Source: Coniella vitis (Eukaryota > Ascomycota > Sordariomycetes > Diaporthales > Schizoparmaceae). Taken from it: a stretch of 64,000 nucleotides of DNA. Within the stretch, counting starts at the first letter, position 1; every line of letters starts with the position of its first letter. Both the position numbers and the translations under genes were made by a program. Shown in pieces: positions 38,790 through 48,563 of this stretch. Under the pieces are notes generated by a model that worked only from the letters and a program-made list of their open reading frames with translations, did no database searches and was not told the origin of the DNA. Where the stretch lies: positions 2,294,001 to 2,358,000 of the forward strand of contig WUJK01000007.1 in the NCBI GenBank assembly GCA_011317545.1, given 5' to 3'.

Positions 38790-40157
38790 GGAAGTGCAGT
38801 CGCGATAGGTGATGTAAGGGCTCTGGTTGAATCTCCGGGTGGTGCGCCAATCAAAAACACAGAAAAACTACTCAGGCCGGCATAACAGCATGGCCGTAGA
38901 TGGGAACAACGAGCGGTCTTGTGCAGCTCGGACGCAACGTCAAGTTCCCGAGGACTTTCGGGCAGGACGTGGTTGGAGATGGCGTTGGCAGTGCATAGTG
39001 AGCGCAGTAATATGCTGCTAGTGGTCTGTTGGGATGCGTAGCATTGGATGATCTCTACTCAAGGAGAAACTTGTACAATAGAAGACGGCTCATAACCATG
39101 GATGGTACTGGTTTGGCAAGGCGGACAGCTCGCACACAGTATCCGGAAACTGGATCATGCTTGTGAGCCACACATATACATATATACGCCCCCATACTCG
39201 AAATCCCACAATCGCTTGACTTGCGGAACAGGATGTACTCAGGCGGCATGCTGCTATAGCCCTGCGAAATCACCTTCTCTAGTCAAATGTCTAGTTGCAT
39301 GCTTCAAGCTGCCGGCAGCAGCAAAGCCGTCGCGCTTCCACGCTCAGCTTGACTGCTCTTACTGGATTTCTGGGCCAGCCAGCCTCAGCATGGCCCTCTG
39401 CGTACAGCTGATCGTAGCTGTTACAAAGGCCAATGCACCCTACCGCGCGCCCTGCCACAAGTCCAAAATACTGATGCGGATTCCAAGCGCCGTTCTATAT
39501 TGTGTGCTTGAGGTGGCCTTGCTGCTGTTGTTTGCAACACGGGCAAGGACGGCACATGTGCAAGGTTGACAGCTTTTGGCAAGTCTTGTATGCTCTTCTC
39601 GATCGATGGATAGTACTCGGTTGTGGGACAGTCTCTCGTAGACGGCATGCAGTGCTGGGTATCGCAAGAGACGTGTTGGCCATAGGCAAACATTGATTGT
39701 TTGTGCTTGCGTAGCATGTAGCCTGTTGGGGGGTTTTCAAAAGTGACATCTGACAGCGGTTTCTCGACGGCAGTGAACAAGTTGGCTTGAATGTACCGAG
39801 AGGTATGGAGAGTATAGAGCTATAATCTACCTAGGCTAGAATGATGTTGCTATTCGTAGCGCGATGCGAGATTGATTTTGCAAGACCCTTCCTCACCTAA
39901 CAATCCTTACGTACCTAGGTACCTACGTTGAGGTAGGTAGGTAGTGATTGCTGGTAGCTGGCACCCAAAGTGACACGCGTCTTGAGCCACCTCCCTCTCC
40001 AACGCCTCGACGAGAATGCTCTGATCATTCCACTTATTCTGCGACTCCTTGAGCCGCATTGCGGAGTTTCTCCTACCACAACAAGACAAGCACTGCCGAC
40101 AAACCTTCGTACGCATTCTTTCGTCATTCTTGCCCTCCCCAACTCATCCAGCCAAAC
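38790..40157. other. Intergenic region upstream of the small two-exon gene
   Basis: About 1.4 kb without a supported exon. A cluster of overlapping TACCTA/TAGGTA units (39911-39943) sits about 220 bp before the next ATG and may be a regulatory motif. Confidence 0.45.
39911..39943. repeat. TACCTA/TAGGTA motif cluster
   Basis: The sequence runs through CGTACCTAGGTACCTACG and then three GGTA units. It contains a palindromic core TACCTAGGTA. It resembles the cluster at 43803-43831 in front of another gene. Confidence 0.7.
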
Positions 40158-40359
40158 ATGTGCTGCCTTGTGTGGCCCTTCAAAGACGTCGAGTACGAGG
40201 CGGCGCCCAAGGTTCAGCGACTGCCCAGCCAGACAGCATTTCGATACCAGTGGAACGGAAATTCCTGGGAGCTCCAGAAGATTCAGGTGCCCGAGGTCAG
40301 TGAAAAGCGCAAGACAACAAAACCCCACATTTTCCTAACAATCACCTGCCTTTTGCAAC

Positions 40360-40398
<39 letters not shown>

Positions 40399-40508
40399 GG
40401 TGAGGCTTTCGAATCATACTGCAGTGCGGTCTTGTTGTCTCGCGGGTGACTTTGCAGTCTTCTCAATACCCAGTCTACGCACCAATCCGCATCCCCATTC
40501 AGACCTGA
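40158..40508 (+). CDS. Small protein with a conserved-looking first exon
   Basis: The first exon, 40158-40295, encodes 46 residues beginning MCCLVWPFKDVEY and including FRYQWNGNSWELQKI; it ends at GAG before a GTCAGT donor. Two acceptors continue the frame to the same stop at 40508: 40425 (73 residues in total) or 40458 (62 residues, ending SSQYPVYAPIRIPIQT). The second gives the smoother protein. The intron contains a GT/GA microsatellite. No family is recognised, but the Trp/Tyr-rich composition, good ATG context (CAAACATGTG) and phase-compatible splice sites make it more than a chance ORF. It is on the same strand as the next gene but does not splice to it in frame. Confidence 0.45.
40361..40400. 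repeat. (GT)n-(GA)n compound microsatellite
   Basis: About eight GT units followed by about eleven GA units, inside the predicted intron of the small gene. Confidence 0.95.
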
Positions 40509-40953
40509 GAGCCAGTGAATGCATCAGATAACCCTGTGTCAACTGATGGTGACTGCCCAGCCCACCAAGTTCGCACCTTGTTGCAGCTGCCTTGTGCAAT
40601 CATTGGCCCCTCCCGGGCAACCTCCCCCATTACAAGAACGCTGCTCGTCAACCTTGGTGGTCACACCCTGGCCGACTTTCCTCTGCCGCTGTGTGGACCC
40701 ACGCTCGTTTTCCTTTCCCCTTCTATCCCTCTTTCTTTTCTTTTCTTTTTGATTTTGCTCTCTTTACCTTACGCGTACTCGTGCGCTTCGCCAGTCAACA
40801 CCTCACAAAGCGCGGGGCCTCTGATGCCCTGTGTCATTGGCCGCACACAACACTTGCGCGATTTTTCTTGTCTTTCTCACCAGCACAATACTCACGTCAG
40901 CGACCACTCTCTGCCTTTCCGTGTTTGGGGATATTGGCACCACCCACCACAGG

Positions 40954-42148
40954 ATGGATCCCATGGCGAGGTCTCGAGCGTCAAGGCGTCGTCGAGTCTC
41001 GGTGCGAACCCCTTCTGAGGAAGACGCGTACGAGACTGATGTGCCATTGAGCCCTCATCGCCGTCGCACTCGTCGCCGTTCCAGTGCGCGCCGCAGCGTT
41101 GACATCGATTCCGCGGACGAGCAAAGAATTGGAAGAGGCGTGTATTCGCGCCCTGCGACTCCTGGCACCCCCAACAACCTGCCTTGCAACATCAACATTG
41201 GCCATATCGGCCCCAACCCGGTCCATAACCCCGTTACCGCTCAGTTGCCCGTTTGCCTCCCTGGCCAGCAGAACGTCCTTGTTCAGGGCCAGCCAGCACC
41301 GATGATGTATCATTTCCTTCCTCAAATCGCAGCTGGCAACTGCTATGCTCACCAGCCTCCCATTGTATGTGCCCTCGACCCGCGTGGCCCTCTCATTTCT
41401 GGCTCATTCGTCCATCCTCTTACCGGTCTACACCAGTCATCCCGTCCCCTTACAATGGCCACGCAGCCTCTTGTGGTTGCTGGTGCGGGAGCAGGGGTTC
41501 CTTACAGAACCACCACCATGGGCTACAACGGGCCTGAAGGAATAATTGCTCCTCGTGAAGTTATTGTGGTGAGATGACTACCAAATGAGAAAGACAAATA
41601 TGCAATCCCTACCTTTCACATATCTCGCATCAAAGGAAAAACGAAGATGGAAGCAGTTCAGCTAACAGTTGCGGCCAATACAGTTGCCCAGCGGCGCTGC
41701 CGGTCCTCTCACAAGCGGCCCTGCCACAGCTCCCTTTATGCCGATCATGGGCCAACAGCCCTTCCAGCCTGGTCCCATGATTGGCAGAAACCCTGCTGCA
41801 GCCCCCGGCTTTGTCTATCGCCCTCCGGCCATGATGATGCCTGGTCATGGTGGAATCCCGGCCGCCCCGCCGATGATTATGAACGGCGGACACATGAGCA
41901 TGATGCCAGGTACTTTTCCCGGCAATCAAGCAGGTCTTTTGACCATTTCAGCCCAGAACCGCGAGCTCAATGAACCACAGGATTTTAGGCCTGCTGATGA
42001 AGACCCCGCCCGTATGTACTGGGTCCGCCAGCTCGACGGCCATTACGTCGCCATGCCGCGTGCCACTATCGATGCCTTTGGCGACGAAGGCGCCCGTTGG
42101 TATGTCACTGATGATGGAGTCTTTTATGCTGTCCGCTTGGACGGCTGA
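40954..42148 (+). CDS. Unrecognised Pro/Met-rich protein with Arg-rich N-terminus
   Basis: Exons 40954-41568 and 41684-42148, a 115-nt intron, 359 residues. The N-terminus is strongly basic (MARSRASRRRRVSVRTP, then HRRRTRRRSSARRS), which could be a nuclear or RNA-binding signal. The middle (60-300) is rich in Pro, Gly, Met and Gln without a known fold. The C-terminal 55 residues look folded: ARMYWVRQLDGHYVAMPRAT, then GARWYVTDDGVFYAVRL. The acceptor at 41682-41683 was preferred over AACAG 15 bp upstream, because the latter lies inside a GCTAACA branch-point sequence; using it would add five residues in frame. A pyrimidine-rich leader upstream suggests a long 5' UTR. No function assigned. Confidence 0.75.
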
Positions 42149-42758
42149 CGGACACGATCAACAGTTTGTGAGGACTGGGGCATCGGAACGGATTCCATCA
42201 GTGATGGTCCAGTTGTTTCGGATTGATCTCTGGAGAAGGATGATCCAAAACATATATGCGGGTGGAGGACTTGCTTTCACAAACACCACAAAACCATGGC
42301 GCATCAGTCACCAAAAGCCTGAAGCGTTGGAAGATTGATCAAGGCTGTAGTGTTGTAAATTCAATATAAGCAAGCATATACCCGTTTTTCTTGTTCTCAG
42401 TGGCTCGGCTGCAAAATGCTGTTGTCGAAGCGATGAGGTGAGGTTGAATATGCGGCTCATTGGGACTTAAGCTAGAGTATCTAGAGTACCCCCATCAGCG
42501 GCGTTTGCCGTTCCAAAATTGGGAGCTTCAGGGCCCCACCCTTGCTATTGGGCCTAAGGCGGGGGGGCGCGACAGAGGTCCACTTGGTGGATGTCGAGGG
42601 CATTGGTACATAGTAAGCATGGTTCAACGTCATTCTTCCTTTCTATCTTGTACCAACCATCTTCCTAGCAATCCCCCAGACCTTCCCTTACATTGCTGGA
42701 TAAGAAACCTCACAACGCCTCTACTCTACACACTAGTAGCTTCCACAAATACCGAAAT
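42149..42758. other. Intergenic region upstream of dephospho-CoA kinase
   Basis: Holds the 3' UTR of the Pro/Met-rich gene and the CAB5 promoter. One octamer ACATAGTA lies near 42609, and an AGAGTATCTAGAGTACC element near 42473. Confidence 0.45.
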
Positions 42759-43589
42759 ATGCTCATAATAGGCCTAACTGGCGGTATAGCCACGGGCAAA
42801 TCCACCGTCAGCTCCCTTCTCTCCTCCCCGCCATACAACCTCCCCATCATCGACGCCGATGTGCTAGCGCGGCAAGTGGTTGAGCCAGGCACACCAGGCT
42901 ACCGCGCCATCGTTGCGCACTTTGGCCCCACGACACCCGACTTGCTCGTCCCGCCCTCGAGCGACCCCAGCATGCCCCCCGACGGCCCCACAGGCAAGGG
43001 ACGCCCACTGAACCGACCTGCGCTAGGCCGTCGCGTCTTTGGCGACTCAGCACAGGCCAAAGCGGACCGATCATTCCTCAACGGCGTCGTGCACCCCGCT
43101 GTGCGGCGCGCAGCCTACAAGGCTCTACTGTGGGCGTACTTGCGGGGCCACTGGGCGGTGGTCTGGGATGTGCCGCTGCTGTTTGAGGTGGGCACGGATC
43201 GGTTCTGCGGAACGGTGGTTGTTGTGGGTGTGCGGGACCCCCAGGTGCAGATGCGGCGGCTACGGGCGCGCGATGTCCATTTGAGTGCGGAGGATGCAGA
43301 GAATCGGGTCAAGAGCCAGATAGATGTGAGGGTCAAGGCGGCGAGGTGTGAGGCGAGGGGTGCTGGGCGGGGAGAGGTGTTGTGGAACGATGGGGATAAG
43401 GAGGAGTTGCGAAGGGAAGTAGACAAGTTGATGGGGAGATTGAGAGGGCAGAGTCCGTGGTGGTGGAGTACGCTGCTTTGGGTGTGTCCACCGCTCGCGG
43501 TTGGGGTGGGCGCGTGGAATTTGTGGGTAAATCGCGGGATTGCGAGGAGGTGGGAAGTTGAGGAGAAGAGGGAGAGGCCCAAGTTATGA
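42759..43589 (+). CDS. CAB5: Dephospho-CoA kinase
   Basis: Catalyses the last step of coenzyme A synthesis, ATP-dependent phosphorylation of the 3'-OH of dephospho-CoA. Intronless, 276 residues, start in context AAATATGCTC. The P-loop GLTGGIATGKST is at residues 5-16; IIDADVLARQVVEPG (about 30-45) carries the substrate-binding Asp; WDVPLLFEVG (about 142) and the LID-type segment RLRARDVHLSAEDAENRVKS (about 168-187) are typical. An insertion rich in Pro, Ser and Gly (about 68-88) lengthens the loop after the conserved HFG. The C-terminus has a hydrophobic stretch (STLLWVCPPLAVGVGAWNLW, about 235-255) ended by basic residues; this tail anchor would place the enzyme on a membrane, in keeping with membrane association reported for the yeast enzyme complex. 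Confidence 0.95.
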   Translation: MLIIGLTGGIATGKSTVSSLLSSPPYNLPIIDADVLARQVVEPGTPGYRAIVAHFGPTTPDLLVPPSSDPSMPPDGPTGKGRPLNRPALGRRVFGDSAQAKADRSFLNGVVHPAVRRAAYKALLWAYLRGHWAVVWDVPLLFEVGTDRFCGTVVVVGVRDPQVQMRRLRARDVHLSAEDAENRVKSQIDVRVKAARCEARGAGRGEVLWNDGDKEELRREVDKLMGRLRGQSPWWWSTLLWVCPPLAVGVGAWNLWVNRGIARRWEVEEKRERPKL

Positions 43590-44108
43590 TTGTGCTAGTT
43601 GTTTGTTCAGTGGGATAATGAAGGCCAGGCTGAATGGCACATCTTGTTTTCAACCTGGCTCGATAAAGCCTCTCAAGCATGAACTCGTATGCGTGCTTGA
43701 GCTGTCGAGGCTCTATCATTGATCATGAAGTTCAAGGCGAGAAGTGGCGAGGGTTTGGAATATTTCAGGAAATCTTGGACGTCAGTGTCTACTCACGCAC
43801 TTACCTAGTAGGTACACCAGTAGGTAGGTACCACTGACTGGTGGCAGGAAGACACGGTGGTATTTTTGCTCTTTCCTCCTTGTCCAGTATTTCCTTTTCG
43901 ATCCCACCCCACATTTTTCGAGCTTATGACCGTGTATCTTCACCTTTCAACAGACTCTCGCCTCTTCACTTCCAGCCAGACACTTTTCGTTTCGCTAGAC
44001 TCACGCATCTTTGCAGTCTTTGGACCTCTGTTGGTATCGATTCTCCACTCTTAGCGTCGTATCTTCACCATATGTGTTGAGCTGATAGTCCCCACACACG
44101 TCAGCACA
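43590..44108. other. Intergenic region upstream of the WGN-repeat protein
   Basis: Contains a TACCTA/TAGGTA cluster at 43803-43831 and a pyrimidine-rich stretch (43860-44060) that probably is the 5' UTR of the next gene. Confidence 0.45.
43803..43831. repeat. TACCTA/TAGGTA motif cluster
   Basis: TACCTAGTAGGTACACC followed by AGTAGGTAGGTACC. Same word as the cluster at 39911-39943, and likewise a few hundred bases before a gene start. Confidence 0.7.
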
Positions 44109-46373
44109 ATGGGCCGCAAACCAAGCTGGCCACCCAATTCCGCCGCAGAATGGATCATTGGTCAGAACTTCCGCAGCTGGGACCGTAAGCCCGCGTCCAA
44201 CCGTCACAGCATCCTGAAGGTTGAGCTGTTAGAGGATGAGGCATCGGGTGAAGAAACACTGGCCATCACCTATCCCAGAAGACGCGACCGCTCTGGCTCA
44301 GCCCAAGCTACAACTTTCGTGGAAGGCTCATCCTCCACCAGAAAAGTCCGCTTCGAGAACTCTGGTGAGCCTTTCAAGTCTGCCCTGAAGAAACCCAGCG
44401 AAAATGACTCTGAAGACACGCTAGTCGAAGCAGCCGAGGGGGAAGCCGAAATACCCACCGAAAATGAATCGTCAAGTATCAATGAAACTGATACATCGGA
44501 AGAGAGACCACTGCCTAAGCGGAAGAAAAACAGAAGGAGAAGGAGATCTAGGAGGTCCAAGACATCAATATGCTTGAAAAAGGCTAACTCGGAGGAATCT
44601 TCAGTTGACACGGACGCCATCCCTCACCCGACTTGTTTGTGTGCTGAGTGCAATAAGGGACGCATGATCATGAAAGCTGTCATCAAGGCTGAAGCAAAAC
44701 TGAGAGCGACCGAGGAGAAGGCCAAGATCAAGCAAGAAGCAGAGGAATCTGATTCGTCCTCCAGTGAAGCTGACGATACTTCCGAGGCTGAAGCAGAGAC
44801 AACTGACACAGAGACCACCGATGGCCAGTCTACAGAAGAAGAAGCAAAACTCAAGAGGGGGAAGAAGACCAAGAGAAAGAAGGCAAAAAAGAAGCTTGCG
44901 ACACATATTGAGACCGAAAAGACCCCCGGGGGTGGACAGTCCAAGACAGCTCCCAACAAGGTGGCCTTCAAATTGCCCAAGTATCCCAAGGAATTGCAGC
45001 CCAAATTCATCATGCCGACCCGAGCGAGGGTGGTACAAGTTGAACACACGGTCGAGAGCCCCAGCGATCCCGCCCCAAATGCCTTCTTTGACAATAAAAA
45101 AGGCATAACTCGCGTGTATCATGGACCAAAGTGGGGCAATCTGAAGGCCGAATTGTATGGAAAGCCTGCTGGCTCTCCGGAGATCAAAGCAGACTCTGGA
45201 GACTCAGCTCCTGCTCCTGATCCTGCCCCTGGCCTACGACCACCACCAGTCGTTCCAATGCCTCCTCCCTGGCAGACACCCTACCTTCCGCCTTATTGGA
45301 TACCTCCGCCACCTCCAGGGCAACCGGCATTTCATTGGGCCAAGACTGCTGCAGCTGTACCGGCCCCTCTGCATGAAGACTCTTTGAAGGAAGCTGCTGC
45401 AAAAGGACTCGGTCTTTCGGATATGGCTGCCCCGAAGGCAGCCTCTGCTATTCCGGAATGGCAAGCACCGACTGTCAAGACTAGCTCTCCAAAGAGCGGC
45501 TCGAACAAAGATGGCTGGAATACTTCTCCTCTGAAGGAAGCTATTCCCAACTCTCCTTTTGATTTTACGGGCTTTGGAGGTGCCAATCGTGAGACGTTTT
45601 CTAGGAGTAGGTATCTTTACCCTATGGGCGGATGAGTAGTTACTGACTGAATCATGATGTAGAGAGTAATCAGAGTGGGAGCAAGAAGAGCGGTTCTGGT
45701 AAGTTCTGCTGGATGGACCCATTTACAAATAACGCACTTCAAAGCTTTTCTATATGACTTTCGTTACAACGTGCTGACTTTTGTAAGTGGACGGAAGAAA
45801 ACATGATAAAGCTAAGGCAGGAGGTGGTTGGCGAGATAACAAGAACGACGACGGACTGGGAACCGGAGCGTTTGCAACCGACAGCAGCAACAAAAATGAT
45901 GGATGGAAAGTTCCGGAGTCAAACGGTAAGCAAATTATTTCAGACTTATCCGCACTTAACGACGCTTCGAAGACAATCTCATGGCTAATGGCACGCTAGG
46001 AGACAATGCTTGGGGAAACCACCAGAACGCCACATGGGGAAATGGCGAGAAAGGCGAAGACAATTCTTGGGGGAACAATAAGACAGCTGAGGCCTGGGGA
46101 AATGAGAGCAAGTCTGGAGACAACGCTTGGGGCAATAATCAAAACACCGCCTGGGGCAATGGCTCTCCCAATGCCAGATCTCCTAGGACTGCTCAAAAGG
46201 GGGACGAAGCGAACATACCCAAAGCTGGGTCCGATAGTGGCAGCGGCTTGGGCCAGGGAGTCTTCGGCCTGCCCGATGGCTTTCCACCTGGCCTCGGTAA
46301 GGGTGTAGCAAAGATGCCCGGGGCTATGCCGGACAGTAGTGAGAAACCAAGTTGGGGTGGCGGCCAGTGGTAG
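44109..46373 (+). CDS. Highly charged disordered protein with GDNxWGN repeats
   Basis: Four exons: 44109-45606, 45663-45698 (a 36-nt microexon), 45788-45925 and 46000-46373; introns 56, 89 and 74 nt; 681 residues. All junctions are phase-compatible. The N-terminus (MGRKPSWPPNSAAEWIIGQN) is followed by acidic Ser/Glu-rich and basic Lys/Arg-rich stretches (for example KRKKNRRRRRSRRSK near 140). A short Cys pair, HPTCLCAECNKGRMI, lies near 175-190. A segment with NAFFDNKKGITRVYHGPKWG near 330 looks most ordered, then comes a Pro-rich region (about 380-410). The last exon has imperfect repeats of GDNAWGN / WGN type, four to six copies, and ends WGGGQW. The WG-type repeats recall Argonaute-binding GW/WG platforms, but this is only a resemblance. 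No enzymatic domain is seen. Confidence 0.8.
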
Positions 46374-46940
46374 AGTTACCATTGCGATCCAGGTGCCATG
46401 GTCATGAGACGTTTGGGGAAATGCAGAAAGCTTTGCTAGTGTTGGCGATGAGGCTTGCATTGCGGTGAAATTCATTGCTTTGGGGGGCGCAGTATCGCGA
46501 GATCTTCCCCTTGGGTAACTTCGCACGCTCAAAAAGAAACAGAGGCTGGCAGAGGGAGCCACAGTCGCATTGCTTGAGCTTGGAGAGGAGAGGTATGCGA
46601 TTTCAGCCTAGGTGCTCTCAATAACTGAGGAGTCAAAAGAGATGGTCGTAGTTGTGAAGGGCTTGTGTTTTCGAGTTTCGCACGAGCTAAAGCAGATTGA
46701 GAAAGACACCACACCAACCAAATGCTCTAACTTTTCGCATGTCTCTGTTTAGTTGCTTCGATGTGCTCTCATGGTATGCTTACGCTGTCGTAAAATCCAA
46801 ACGAGACATCAGATTATCCGACAGCATGTTGATGTTCAAATTCAGCTTGGGTATATTCTCATTATATTATTTATTAAGGCTTATCTCCATGCAATAGCGC
46901 AATCACCACGCCCTTCTCCGTCCTTTTGCCGGAGCGGGCT
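46374..46940. other. Convergent 3' region
   Basis: Between the 3' ends of the WGN-repeat gene (plus) and the tyrosinase gene (minus). It should contain both 3' UTRs. AT-rich near 46850-46890. No gene is seen. Confidence 0.5.
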
Positions 46941-48563
46941 TTATGCGTAAATGTAACACAGAGGGCCACCCATAATACTGGCATAATTCTTGATGGCGAT
47001 ACCTTCCGAGTACTCGCCGCTAACCCAACCAATGCCAATCAGGTCCTCAATAGTGGCGTTGGCACTAGGCGGGTCATTCGCCATGGTGCGTGTGCCACTA
47101 ATCTGGAACATGCGACCCTCAATGTCCTGGTTCTGCCAGGTGGCGAACAGACGGTCGACCATGGCATGGTGCAGGAAGAAGACGGGCTCGCTGGGCGAGA
47201 GGTAGAAATCCGTGCTAGGGTCGCCATTGATTGTCATGTGGCCGTAGGCGTGCAAGCCGTAGTAGCCGACCGTGTCGTTGCCCGTGTTTTGCAGCTGCGT
47301 TTGCCAGGCGCCAATGCCGGTTTGGTAGTCTGGGTTGAGGAGGAGATCGGCGACCTGGGCGTCGGTGGTCCAGTTCTGGCCGATTTCGTTGGAAATGTCG
47401 CGGTGTACGCAGCGAGGCTCGTAGCTAAGGAAGTCGCCCACGGTGATGTTCTCGTAGGTGTCGACGGGGGCGACGGCTGAGATGTTTGCAATGAGGCCGG
47501 CGTAAGGACCTGTTTCTATGCAGCCGCCTGTAGATATTGAGAGGTCAATGGTTCAGTGTGTTGTGCATGACAAGAGACAAAGCTTCACCACAGAATATGG
47601 GCATTGTTGGTCACATACCTCCTGAGCCAGCGGGGATGTTGAGCAGACCCGAGGGAAGACCAGCGGTCGCGTTGTGTGCCAGGTAGACGCCATTGCCACT
47701 CTGTGACGTCTCGCTTCCATCAAAGCTTGTATGATTCGTTAGAGAAGAATGGAAAGCAAGCCAGGAGGGGCCAGCAAGAGACTCACATTGGCGATCCCAA
47801 AAGATCTTCAGAAGTCTTGGGGTAGTTCCAGTAGGGAAGGTAGCCCGAGTAGCCACACTCGTTGCGCAGGGCTTGCTCAAACTCCCAAATGAACATGCGA
47901 TGCCAATAGAGGAAGTTACCGGTAATATGAATGTAGCTAGACTCTTCGTTAGCATAGTGACTCTAGTTGAAACGAAGTTGCTCAAGCCAGGAAAAGACGG
48001 GTCCCTCTGCGAGATTCCATGAGCTGCAGGTCATTGTGCAGTGGCCGTGTAACAGGAATCGCCTTGTCTCGGTAGAAAACAAGTAGTACGAACAAGCAAT
48101 GGGAAGAAAAAAAAAGGCTTACTCTGTCTGGTTGACGTGGGTCGCCACAAAGTCCTCGTATCTCGACCGGACACCAGGAGCCTCCTCCTGTACATTGGTC
48201 ATCTAGTCAGCAACAAGCGCCGGAATGGCGAACGAAGGAGGGGATTCGCAAAGCAGTTATCGAGAGATCACTAACAGAGGGCGTAAGACCTGGTGATGCC
48301 AACAAGCAATTGACAGCGCTAATGTAGTCAAGCTTCTCGGCCGTAGACAGTTTCGTGTAGTCCTTTCGGATAGCTACCTCGCTGGGCTTGCATGTTTGCG
48401 TAACATCCTCTGTGGCCAAGTACTTTTCCAAGCTGCCATCGGCAGCCGTAATAAAGAGATTGAGCATGCTCTCGCTGACCGTCAAGTCAGTGAGCACCGA
48501 CGAAGCTGCCGTCCAGGCGTAGGCGGCCGACGGCAGCGAGACGAGCACGGACCGGAAAAGCAT
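46941..48563 (-). CDS. Secreted tyrosinase (type-3 copper monophenol oxidase)
   Basis: Binuclear copper enzyme that hydroxylates monophenols and oxidises o-diphenols to quinones, a route to melanin-like pigment. Exons 48563-48276, 48187-48123, 47936-47787, 47725-47619 and 47527-46941; introns 88, 186, 61 and 91 nt; 398 residues. The ATG at 48563 starts a signal peptide (MLFRSVLVSLPSAAYAW). CuA: THVNQT followed by YIHITGNFLYWHRMFIW (about 113-136), made only when the second intron is removed. Next is GYSGYLPYWNYPKTSEDLLG. CuB: YGLHAYGHMTINGDP near 295 and FFLHHAMVDRLFATWQ near 322. At about 400 residues with a signal peptide it matches the short secreted fungal class rather than the larger intracellular tyrosinases. 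It has no melanin-cluster neighbours here. Confidence 0.93.

Noticed and set aside
40831..40953. In-frame extension upstream of ATG 40954
   Set aside because: Reads as a hydrophobic, pyrimidine-derived leader; the Arg-rich N-terminus after 40954 is a more natural start.
41669..41683. Upstream acceptor for the Pro/Met-rich gene
   Set aside because: The AG lies within GCTAACA, which serves as the branch point for the acceptor at 41682-41683; using it would only add five residues.
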